DNA of 64,000 nucleotides, taken from Lethocerus indicus. Taxonomy: Eukaryota; Arthropoda; Insecta; Hemiptera; Belostomatidae. The position numbers and the translations under genes were made by a program. Where the stretch lies: assembly GCA_019843655.1 (NCBI GenBank), contig JACDQD010000003.1:30430224-30494223 (forward strand), read 5' to 3'. How positions within the stretch are numbered: position 1 is the first letter of the stretch; every line of letters starts with the position of its first letter. The notes under the pieces are model-generated. The model was not told the origin of the DNA and did not search any database. It saw only the letters and a list, made by a program, of their open reading frames with translations. Below, one piece after another: positions 1 through 21,700 of the stretch.

Positions 1-1302
1 TAAAATGAAGGCCAGTTGTCAAGACTAAATGGTGTTGAATGGTGCAAAATAACCATCATTGAACCTTTAACTACGGTAAATTTAATTATAAGCATTTATT
101 GTAAAAATTATATTCGGACAATACATCCCTTGATGGGACTTTTTAAGCAAATCGACTAAAGAGAATAACTATTTTCTGTGAGATAAAGTCTGTACAACAT
201 TTAGTACTAAACACTGAACATATCATGCTTGCTAATCATGTAGTTTGGCGAATGGCAATCAACATGCTTGTGGTGTAAACTTATATTTAAAATTGTTAAA
301 ATAAATCCACAGTTTTAGGCTTACATCAATAGAATTTCAGCCCTAATTATACCTCTGATAGTTGTGTTATTGTATAATTTAAATTAATTATGGACATTTT
401 CTGGCTTTTCTGACAATTTCTTCAAAAATTACCCTGTCATTAATACTGCTTTGTGATCCTGATTTTATCAGAATTATAAATTTATCTCTGATCCCATTGT
501 TGTAAAGACTGGCCCTCTGTTAATTTTTTATAATTTAAACAAACCCTAATTTTGGTTTTATTAAGAAAAAGAATGAATACAAGGCAATCAAGGATAGAAA
601 AAATGAATAACTTTCGAATGTAACTTTAATTCTTTTCTTAAAAAGTTTTTTTTTTAAATAACTCGAGTTCAACATTAAATTCGGCAAGTATTGCTTAAAT
701 CTTACAGATAAAAAAATGTTAAAAAAAAATACTAACGGTTATGTCAAAGAATACTATTCCATCGAGAACTGAAGACAATAATTCCAAACATAAAACTATG
801 ATAGTTTAAACAATAAAGGTAACTTAGTTTCACATATTGTTCCAAGTAATTTTTGATTACTTCACAATAAACAACTACTACTTTAAATACAATAATTTAA
901 ATTTTCTGTTCGCTAAAAAACAGAAATACTTTTTTCTCCAATAATAATTACAGAAATTACAGTATATATATATATTTATATATCCTCTATAATAATACTT
1001 TTTAATCGTGTACAAGTTAAACCACTATGTAGTTGCAATTAATAATTTTAAATATATAACACACAACAATGTCGACAAGAGTACAGAAATGAAATCGGCC
1101 CATCAACAGTGAAGCTAAATATAATTGGTAACCGTTGTAGTTATAGATGAAGCGGGAGCTGGACAATTTCTAAAGCGTACGTATACATATATATAAATAT
1201 ATATACATATACATAATGATATACCTTAATTCTGGAATACTGTTGTTAATTAACTGTGCCTACTTAGATTGTTGCGGTATCACAGCGTCTGTCCGGGCCT
1301 AT
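1..1302. other. 3' flank of P5CDH, no gene seen
   Basis: AT-rich sequence holding the unresolved 3' UTR of P5CDH (read on the minus strand). No canonical AATAAA is close to the stop; a variant ATTAAA occurs about 300 nt downstream, near position 1001. No other coding signal is seen. Confidence 0.5.
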
Positions 1303-11379
<10,077 letters not shown>

Positions 11380-11566
11380 GCTGGCGATACGGAGAGAGAC
11401 GGGGGGCGAGAGACAGAGAGACAAACGTGATAATACTACTGAAGACTGGGTCGTACAACCGACTTTGGGACGTTCACCATTTCATGGCAGAATGGCTCCT
11501 GACACTCGGCTGGGGCCCCCGGGGGAAGTTTCCTCGGCGTGCGCGCGCGCGTACGCGTGCACGGCG

Positions 11567-11574
11567 TGACGTCA
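11567..11574. promoter_or_regulatory. CRE/ATF palindrome TGACGTCA upstream of P5CDH
   Basis: A perfect 8-bp CRE lies about 190 bp upstream of the P5CDH start codon. CREB/ATF family proteins bind this motif in animals. Use in this gene is inferred from position only. Confidence 0.5.
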
Positions 11575-11720
11575 CCGCCAATACACTCCTAGAGAGAGAG
11601 AGAGAGAAAGCGAACCCCTTAGGTCAATATAAACGGGGTGGAAAAATCGATTCCGAAAATATATTCTTTAAACAACCCTCTCTCGACTGTATCCGCCGCC
11701 GTTTTACCCCCAATTGAAAT

Positions 11721-13347
11721 AACGGGGATAGTCTAAAATTTTTAAAATTGGTCTCACCCATAACATCCGACCCACCGTATACCCAAGGGATGATATATGA
11801 AACACGAACATTAGATTCGAAATAATTTAAGCTTTCGTCGAAATATTTAAAATAATCGATATACGAGAATTAATATAAGGTCCGGCATCAATACAGATTA
11901 AAAAAATAGCTGCTACCCCTTTCCTTCGCGTTCTCGATAAGTGGAGCCAACATTTAAATTTAAATTGATCTGAGGACAATTTGCGGATTTTATATGTTGT
12001 ACTAAACAACGCTTTTGTAATGCTCCTACCGATATCCAGTCTGTATTACTGGTAATATCAGCTCTTACCTATAGTTGAGGATATACTACAATCATACACA
12101 ATAATATTATACATCCCCTGAACAGAACAGGGCAGAGCATTTCCTTGAAAATTTACTACCCCTTTGTATCTCCTAATAAATGTTACTAATATTATTTATT
12201 TTCAGAATTTAAAAAGGGAATGTATAAAAGAAATGTTGTTATTAAAACTCCCCCAACTCCACTCTGAAAAAAAATTATGTCGTTTCTCAGTTCTGTTTTA
12301 TTGTATAGTTTTGTCGATTTCTTCATAGCAAAATAATTGTAATTTTATTAGGGTCAGAAGTATATTTTTTGTAGAAAAGATTTTTAGGCCCAAAACAATT
12401 TCAAATAAGAATACAAGTTCCATGCCCATATTCCTAACCTGCAAATACATTCCTGTACTTACATTCCTACTTGCTTGAACTAAAATTATTTGAACCTTTC
12501 AATATTGCTCATTACTTTCTTTTTTCTAATAATAATGTTAAATTCTTTTAAATGACACTTATTAAGTTAACCATGTCATGGATACATAGTATAATTTTTT
12601 TATGCAGTGAACATCCCATATGCACCGTGTACAGGTATAATTTTGTCACTTTGTCAGAATAATTTGTGAAAATTCTTCTATTCCGCACCTGTGACTATCT
12701 TTTTTCTTACCTGTATTGCGTAGGTTAACTAACTGCCATGCTGATAATGTTAATTGAAAATAATTTCCCTCAATACTTAAAAACAGGGGTCATGCTTTGT
12801 ACTTTAATCAGTGGCATTCTGATAGGTTTATATTTAACAAGACCAGCGATATTACATGGGGTACTACCAGCATTATTTCTGAACAGAATTTGCAGTTTAC
12901 AGCGTGTTGTGGTTAATGGGAACACATTTAATTTTACAGGAAATATGGAGATCAATTTAAAAATTGAACCTACTCTGAATTTGATGCCATCGCAATATAT
13001 ATAGAAGTGGTTTATAATATCGGATTGAATTCGCACAACGCAAAGTACACACAGCACTGTTCCAAAAGAGATATTTTCACAGAGTGTAAGAAGATGTACT
13101 TGTGGAGGTACTTTTTTATTTAACCTTTATGTTTGCTTCTCAGATATACCACTGATCTATATTTAAACACACGCCAGAGCATATAAGCTTCTGCCCACTA
13201 CCACTTGGTATCGTCATTTCTCGACAGATGGCACTACTGGCTAACACCTAATAAAGATAAATTGCAACTAAGGTTTATTGCCTGTTGTTTTCGAGCCCAA
13301 CCAACGTCCGGACAACAGAAAAACACATAAAATGGTTAATATTTTAT
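11721..13347. other. Intergenic stretch, no gene recognised
   Basis: AT-rich sequence upstream of P5CDH. An 88-residue open frame at 12738-13004 (plus) and an overlapping 95-residue antisense frame have no recognisable motif and no splice or leader support, so they are not called as genes. Confidence 0.4.
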
Positions 13348-13710
13348 GTCCCAATCAAGCGTTTGTGGCCGTAAAAGTGTTCAGAAATCGCTGAGAGGCA
13401 GGTGCATTTTGGGAGAAGCATTCGATTCCTATTGACATGTCCCACGTAGGTCTTCAGGGCAAGCAGCTGTCGGGCTGATAAAAAGACTTTTTTATAACAC
13501 ATCTTTGCATTCAATGTGAGAAAAGAGACTCCACTGAAAAACTTGCAGCCTACGTAAACCAAAATGAGCCACTTCTTACGAACGAACAGAGAGAGGCATA
13601 TTCTATGCGATTCTAAACCGCATAGACGTGAAAAAAGTTAGTATTATTTTCATGTATGCTCCCGGTAGTTTCGGATTTTCGTTTAATCTGATACGGGCAA
13701 AACTCTAGAA
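13348..13710 (+). pseudogene. Decayed Helitron (Pif1-like helicase) fragment
   Basis: Conceptual translation across frames gives NQAFVAVKVF, then YVNQNEPLLTNEQREAYSM, then IIFMYAPGSFGFSFNLIRAK. This order matches the helicase part of animal Helitron Rep/Hel proteins: the NQAL...IED region, the YV..NEPLL...QR.AY block, then the Walker A segment usually reading APGGTGKTF. The Walker A here is mutated (APGSFGFS) and stops and frameshifts interrupt the frame, so it is dead. No Rep endonuclease domain or Helitron terminus was found nearby. Confidence 0.7.
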
Positions 13711-14476
13711 GAGGCCATTACCTAAACCACTTAGATGGCGTAATTTTTGAACTCAGCGTGTCAACGGGAATTTTGAAAAACCCTCACTTAACTCTGGTAC
13801 CGTATCACACATAGAAATATTCATAGTTTTTTGACATTTCCGACCATAGTAAAAAATGATTTATATTTTTTATTTATAATAAAACGTCGTTTAACAAAGA
13901 AAAATCAACCAAGAAATATGTATAAAATGTACATAAACAATGTACATTTAGAAAAAATAATAATAAAAACTATGATAATAATGCTATGAGTAAAGATTAA
14001 TCTCTTTATAGTGCAATACCTTTATACTAATGTCAATATGAGACCAATCTATCTTGAAATTGCTCACTATGTATCTTGCGAATAATTGTATCCATTAGTC
14101 TATTTGATCTTAGGCTTAGGAACGAACGGTTGCAGGTTTCCTTCATCGTCGGTAGGACACAGTGAGTACACTCCAGAGTATAACCTGCCCGTGTCGATCG
14201 CCAGGGCGTTGTACGAAAAAGGGGAAAATAAAAAAATCGAGACGCCGAATTTTCCTTGAACGTTTACACCCCGTTCGTATTTAATATTTTCCGAACCATT
14301 TTCCGGCAACAGGAAGGTCGGATCTTGTGAAATATTTAATTCGAGAGAGTGGGAAAAAAATTAAACCGCTGTCAAAGCGGTTTAGCTCAAAGTGGAGCGG
14401 TTTGCGGTCGCCTTTGACCTCGGATTGCGCTTTAGATAAAAAAACATACTCATTTCGGTCGGCCCAGTTCAATTTC

Positions 14477-14478
<2 letters not shown>

Positions 14479-14513
<35 letters not shown>
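14479..14513. repeat. (AT)n microsatellite
   Basis: About 17 AT units in the spacer between P5CDH and bestrophin. Confidence 0.95.
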
Positions 14514-14515
<2 letters not shown>

Positions 14516-14634
14516 TTATTTGGGAGGATAATTTCATCCGATGAATACATTCATAAATTAATCGATTAATTCGCTTCGATTTTGTGGGCAGTAGCTCATT
14601 TACGTAGTCACCGGTGCTGCGTCGGTGATACAGT

Positions 14635-14640
14635 TTTATT
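14635..14640 (-). terminator. Candidate polyadenylation signal for bestrophin
   Basis: AATAAA on the minus strand about 600 nt past the bestrophin stop codon. It is the nearest canonical hexamer seen in the gene's direction. In AT-rich DNA this can occur by chance. Confidence 0.3.
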
Positions 14641-15158
14641 TTGATACGTTTGAAACCCCCAAACGAGTACAACTCGTCAGAATCGATCCAAAAAATAAAG
14701 GAATACTCGAGTAATACGGTTCGTATAAATATATATGTATATAACAATAATTTAACATTTTTACTATTAAACGTTTCATAAATATACACATTATCACACA
14801 TAATTACAATAGTATCAATATATATAAACAAAATATCTTAAATTACGACTAAATATATATTTAATAATTAAATTGGAAATATCGCTCTCGTTCTTCGCTA
14901 TATTTCTAAACAGTTTTATCACATACTAGGATGAATCGTCAAGCCTGTCGTCCAGCAAAACAAGGAATCAACGAGAAACAAGAATTACATTCTTAAGGGT
15001 GTCGACATTTCGTACATCGACTGTGTTATTATTGAGTGAGTGTGTCCGTCGGTCGCGCCCTCAGAAAGTCGAGAGTTGGATGCTCTCATTTTGTTGCAGC
15101 TTAATTAAACAAAATAAACGGGTATAAAAATGTCTTTCAAAACACAACCATTCGAAAA

Positions 15159-15188
15159 GTAGTAGTAGTAGTAATAGTAGTAGTAGTG

Positions 15189-15220
<32 letters not shown>

Positions 15221-15221
15221 G
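15159..15221. repeat. Imperfect TAG/GTG trinucleotide repeat in bestrophin 3' UTR
   Basis: About 20 trinucleotide units (AGT with GGT variants on the plus strand) starting 17 nt past the bestrophin stop. In the transcript the strand reads as CTA/CAC repeats. Confidence 0.9.
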
Positions 15222-15237
15222 GGGTAGGGTCGGGTGG

Positions 15238-15784
15238 TTAGTCGGGGGGGCGGCGGGCGGCACCCTCGTGCTCGTCGTTGCTCCTAGAGAGGGAGGTGGT
15301 GCTAGCGTACTTGCTCGAGGGGTAGGCGCCCTCCGAACCGCGGGCCAAAGAACAACAGCTCTGTTCTGAGGAGCAAGCGCTGTCCGGCTCCTGGGAGGAG
15401 TCCTCCACCATAGGTTTCCACCTGACCCCCTTCCACTGTCCCGAGTTGCCGCTGCTCTGCCTCCTCAGGTAGAGGCCCGGTATGTTCGACCGCGAGACCG
15501 AAGTGGCCGCCAATTCCCCGGGCCCCAGCAGGTTGGGGTTCCTCGGCCGTTCGGGCGCCCCCACCTCCGGCTGGCCCTCCACCGCCCCCGTCGTCGAACA
15601 GAAGCTGTCCACCGTCGAGTTGGACGACCACCGGCGCATCTCCTCGTCGGTCTTGTAGCAGAGGTCGGCCGGTCTTGACGACGGGCTCCTCCTCACTTTC
15701 GCTTGGGAGGAGCTCCTCTTCGTCCCTCCGCAACACTCTTCACCGCCCGAAGAACGCTCGAGATCAATGCTGCCCACACTCTGC
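15238..15784 (-). CDS. Bestrophin coding exon 9 (tail and stop)
   Basis: This 547-nt terminal exon encodes a GC-rich, Ser-, Glu- and Arg-rich tail beginning [17 protein letters not shown] and ending RPPD, then TAA at 15238-15240. The tail is probably disordered. Its GC content is far higher than that of exons 4-6. Confidence 0.88.
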
Positions 15785-18700
15785 CTGTTACAGGGCACAG
15801 TCAGTCCACCGTTTATTTAGGACGCCCCCAGTGTCGAATCCGGCTCGTTTCTTTCGCTAAATCCCTTTACGTCCTCGAACCTCTTCACCGCTCAAATAAT
15901 TTTGTAATCTCTCGACTTTCTCCTCTCAAGACGCCACCCCAAAGACGATGGCACCCGTCGAGGCCTAGGAATTTGGATAACGAGTCCGAGTGAATTTAAA
16001 TATTTTCCCCTTTCGACCGCTCCTGCGGGGCGTATTTAACCCCGTGAAGCCGAAAACCGGTCTAGAAAAGGGAACGGAACGAGCGGGGTGAAACCTGTAA
16101 TAACGGGCGTTTATCATCCGCTACAATTACGCGTCTTAAGCCCGATCTCTTCTCCCGACAGGGCCGGATTCAACACTGGTTCCCCATAATCTGTGTACGG
16201 GTACGTCCTAAAAAATAATTATTATTACAGTAATTTGGAAATTGGGCGAATGAAATAGTTGTCTACTATTTTATACGTGTACAGATAGAGGTAATGTGTT
16301 TTGGAAAGTGTAAAATTCCCGGTACTGTTGTAAGATCCTTCTGCGTACAAAGAAGTGTCTTACGCTTTTTATTTTATGTATTCGCCACTATTGAGATTGA
16401 TTGTATATACATGCGGGTCGTACCAGTAATAAGCCGCGATATTTGAGGGGCTAATAGTTCATCCGAGGGGAATAAAACCAAAAACTTGTTTTATAAAATT
16501 GTTAGCGCTATTTGTATTGATTTTTTGACGCGAAACCTCGTGAAAAATAATAATTCGATTATCTCCGAAAATGCTTTCAATAGCTGTTTTATGTTGCCCC
16601 TCGAGTGGGCTTAATGGACCCTCAAATCTTGCGATTTAATTCTGGGACACCTGATTATCGAAGCTTAGATGATACTACTCTCTTTTTCGTATATTATCCG
16701 AAACAAAAATCACTGGGAGGCCAATAGTAATTAAATAAAATAATAAAACAAAAGGGTCGAGGTAAGGGGACTAAGGGGGAGGGTTGGCACACAGGTCTTA
16801 CCGCCAAATACCTGCTGAAGGACTGGCCGACGACAGGTTAAGAATATTTGGAAAAGAGCTCTTCGGGGTTCGAGAGCTTTCGTTCTCTTCCTCTTCGATG
16901 ATTTCCGGCAGAAACATCGATTGCTGGTCCTCGGGAACTCTGAAAAAAGATTTAAAGCCGCCGATTAAAACCCGAAATTTAATAAAACTGCGAAAATAGA
17001 CTGGACGGGGAGTTAAAGTAAAAAAAGTCATTAAAATTCAGTCTGCAAAATAGTTGGACATTTTACATGAACATTAACGTATTCGTCGCTCGTGCTATTT
17101 TATCCGTGTTGGCTAATCGCCGCAGTCAGTAGCATTATGGTCCACGACCAGCGTGACAATTTACATTTAGTATTAATAAATAAGATTAAAAAAAAAATTA
17201 AATATAAGTTCGAATGAACGAATTTTTCCGATGAGGTCCAGCAGTAAGATCGGCTATAGTTGTTGTGGGACACCCCGGTAAGCAGGAGTAAGGAAGGAGC
17301 TGCGGACGAGATTCATCCCGATTTCGACAGAGACTTGGTGAACCTTAGCCTTCCTATTGTGACTTGTGATGTTGAGAATTTTGAATTTCCTTCTCGATTG
17401 TGGAGCTTCCTCGGGGGCGTTTCTTCGTCACTGGACGGTCGATAATCGATCCAAAGGTTTCGATCAATTGGTACTATACGGGGGGAAAGAATGTCCAACA
17501 AGGCCACTCGAAGGAAGGGTTCGATTCCTGACGGCCAGGACGCATGGAAATTGAATAATAATAATAATAATACTGAATGACTTACTGCATATCGTGGACA
17601 GACCCCCTGTAGGTCTTCTTCTTGTAGGCGACCGCCGCTCCAGTGTAGGGGAGAATCAGATTGACCGAATCGAAATATTTATCTTTGACAAGTGGCGGAC
17701 ACCTGGTCATGAGGGTGTCGACGCCCAGGTAGGAGACTTTCGTGTGCCTGTCTATCAGCCAGTTCAGCTCGAAGTCCTCGTCGTCGTCACCGAACGGGTT
17801 GATCAGCTGTTCGGCTACCTGCATTTTGACACTGTGTATATGTTTTCATTTGAATATCAAAAAGACAAGTGTCAGGACTAGGCATTAGAGCCAGGATCAT
17901 CTATTCAAACCGCTTACAAATAACCCGGTCTAAATTATAGCCAAAACCTGTTGTAAGGGTTTTAACATTCTGCAGCTGCAGAAGTTTTTGGTCCAATACT
18001 TGCATTGGATTCAGATCGTAGATGAGAAAAAATAAAATCTTCCCTCTCTACTCGCTGTTCCATTATGACCGCAGTCATAAGTCAAAAGTTGTCTTGATTG
18101 ATACCAAATCAGCGAGTAGAAACAGAAGGTGAAAGCTTCATTATTCCAGAATTAAATGTATATTATAATTAAAACTATATTACTATTTAATAAGAAATCA
18201 TCTATCTATAAGATAGTTTGCATAAAAATGATAAAACATAATAAAACAATATCCTAAAAAAAGCCATACAGATGTATACAATTATTAAAAACCCATTATT
18301 ACCATTAATTATAATTATAGTTTCCTGTAGTTCTTATTTCAGATTTAGTTCTTAGATTATAAAAAAAAATAGTTTTTTTTCTTCAAGAAAGTTTTTTCCT
18401 TGTAAAAAATATAATAGTAATCTGTTCAATTATTATTTATTTCATTGATATTTATTAGTATATGTACATTGCCTCAAGGCAACAAAAAAAAAGGAAATAT
18501 TTTATTCTCCAAAAAATATTGAAATGATATCTTTTGCATTTTGTTCCACTGAACAACAATTATATTTATGATAGATATATATTTTTTGTAATAAAAATAA
18601 AAATATTAAACTTTATTTTGTGCCAGTGTCTTAAATTGCATTAATACAGTATATATAATATTCATTAAATGTTGCACATAAGTTGTGCTGCAAGGTCAGA

Positions 18701-21700
18701 GGCCACAAACTATTAATAACCAGTTGTTTTATGCCTGAACATTATCACCTGTTATTTTAGTAACAGTATTTTTTTATTTTGCCTATGTCTTGGAAAAATA
18801 CAATTTAAAATTACCTTCTGAAATTCAAAATATTTGCAGGTTATAGTAATAACCAACAACAATAATTATATTGTGTAAGTAGTCCATTAATTGTTATAAT
18901 TTACCTTAAGGAGTCCCATAAAAAAGAAGAACTGAAGAATTGTAAATACTGGAAGATAAATATCTATTTCCATTTGCAATTCCTTTCCAGACTTTTCAAC
19001 ATATTGTCTCCCAACAAGAGCAGCTAAGAAAAATGAGTAAGTTGCTAAAGTTACGACCTGAAATTTTATTTACCATTAAATATAGAGAAGTCAAAATAAT
19101 AATAATAATAATGCTAATGATATTACAAAAAAATTTGCCCAAAAATAATTACAAGAGTTCAATTTAGTACTGAAGGTATTTCCAAATAATTATATGGACA
19201 TTGGCCATCAGAGTGTTATTGAAAATTATTCTGATAACAATTAGAAATTATAAATTGATTGGACAATATATGAAGTTAGAAAAAAGAATGAGTTAACTGT
19301 TTATAAAAATTACACATACCAACCTGAGTGTATACTAATGGAATAGAAATCCAATCGTAACTCCATAGAAGTCCACATTTGGAACGAAATTCATTAAATT
19401 CCTGCAAATATATCACATATATTAAATCAACTTGTAGTTTTATAAATAAGAATGCATTTTCCATTGTATTTCAATTTTATTATTTCTTTTCATCCAATTA
19501 ATTTAAACATTTGCACATCATTGGGTTCATGACTGAGATATTTTAATTTAAAACAATTAAATAAAAAAAGCAATTATAATATTGAAAGGTAATGAAATGT
19601 AAACACTGTAAAAAATACTGAAGCACAGGAACAAAAATTACACTTCTATAACCTGCATTCAACATCACTACATTTCAAATTTGATAATGTAAACTTAATG
19701 GAAATATATTTTCCAGCTACAGCATACTGAGTGTTATTTACAACAGATGTGTTAATAAAAAAATTACTTAACTTCTGTATTTTTAAATCATACTAAATAA
19801 ATATTCCTTATATTTATAAATTTCTAGTAAACTTAAACTGTATAAACAATGTAATTCTCTAGTGTCATTCCTACAAATAATTATTATGAAAATGTCATAG
19901 ATACCTCCATTATAATTTTGAGGCCCTGAGAATCACTTATTCTGCTGGTTCTTTTCGCCTTTTTGATAAGGCTAATGAACCAAGTACATGGAATCCAATA
20001 CGTGTTGAACTCTTCATTAGGAACTGACTGGAACATTTCTAGCTCTAACGGCGTCATGAAACCTAAAACATATATTAACAATAAATATAACTACATATAT
20101 GAATATTATAGGTAATGAGATGATTTCTCATTTTGCTTTTATAATACGTTCTGATTTATAAATTGTACATTATTCAAATATGACAGTAAATGGCATTAGT
20201 GATGATAGAAAAATATTATTATAGGAGGTACAAAAATAAAGGGAATATTATTTTAAAATGTTTCCTTTTATTTCTGTGATATATCATGAATAAAATTAAT
20301 TTTATTGAGACTGAGTATCTTATGCAAATTAAGATCTAATTTCCTTTTTTATTTTACAAATCATAGTTTTATAAAATAATTGCATTAATTTTTTGTATAT
20401 TATTATATGTACATTTTAAAATGATGTATGCATTCAAAAATATTTATTTTGAGTCAAAATAAGCTACACAATGAGCCATATTAATAAATTTAATATTGAA
20501 ATATTAAATATTAATAATTCTGACTAATTAACTTAAAATTAAAGTGTAATATTGCTAATCTGTTTTAAACTATTCATAAGATTATTACAAAGGCACTCCA
20601 GAGACGAGTGATACCCTGTGGTTTATTTATAGTCAGAAATACTTTCAAATATAATATTGGCCAAGAGACAACGGTAAATGGAGCTCTAAACAAAATATCC
20701 CCACTAACATATTGTAACCTTTATAATCTTTAAATTTTATAATGTTCTGTAATTAAATTATTTAACAGTATTAAAATATTAAAGTATTTAGAAGAATATT
20801 TAAATTTGGAATATAATAAAATTCTAATAACTGGATCCATTTGTGAGACATACAAAAATATTTATGGGGTTAAACATTCTCTAGTATTAGGAGTAGCCAG
20901 TCAAAACATTACATTTTAAAACAATGTTACTTTTTGTATTATTTTATTTATACATCTATCAGTTAAAATAATATCTACCAATTATTCTTCTTTAAGAAAA
21001 TAAAATCAAGTCAGTTGTATGGTAAGAAAAAGAAAATTAAAAAATGTTCTAATATTTTATTGTAATAATGCTTATAATTTAGTTATCAATTAAATAAATC
21101 ATTTCTGAAGAAAAACATATTAAGATTTTGTCTAGAATTAGTTTCTAAATCAGCAGAATGATTAAAACTGTAAATATGATAATTATTAATTTATCATTTT
21201 TAAATAAATTATTCCCAGGAAGGATATCATTTTTGTAACATGGAGTTTTATTGCCTACAGTAAATGGTTTGAAATTATGAACTCGGATTAAATTAATTGT
21301 GAACAGATGAAAAAACTGAATTCAGAATTTGATAAAGTCCACATAGTTCAATCAGGATGTTTATATATAATATTCTCTCATAAGTCTGCACAAAGATTTA
21401 GTTAATAAGTTCAACTGGATTAGTTATGTAGAGAGTTATTGAAAAAGTTCAGGGCCTGATAAGAATTTCTTTGTACATGATAAAAATATACATACTTCCA
21501 TGAAAACTAATATTTTTTAGTTTTTCTTCTGCTTAATATAATCCAAAATATAGCATGTCAATGAACATTATTTTAGTATTATATTTTTTTCTGGATTACT
21601 GTATCAACAAAAAAATATTTCTGTTCTACAACTGTATTCTAATGGGAACACACAACAATGTACACAAAATTCAAACGAATTATACACATTTTTATTTAAA

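Larger units (their letters stand above)
13711..15237. other. Intergenic stretch downstream of bestrophin
   Basis: Holds the bestrophin 3' UTR (minus strand, starting at 15237), an (AT)n tract near 14479-14513 and AT-rich unique sequence. No further gene is recognised. Confidence 0.45.

Noticed and set aside
12738..13057. Pair of overlapping 88- and 95-codon frames upstream of the Helitron fragment
   Set aside because: Hydrophobic, AT-driven composition, no motif and no splice context.
17459..17545. Second tRNA-like TPsiC sequence (GGGTTCGATTCCTGA)
   Set aside because: The T stem pairs poorly and no acceptor stem or anticodon arm can be drawn.
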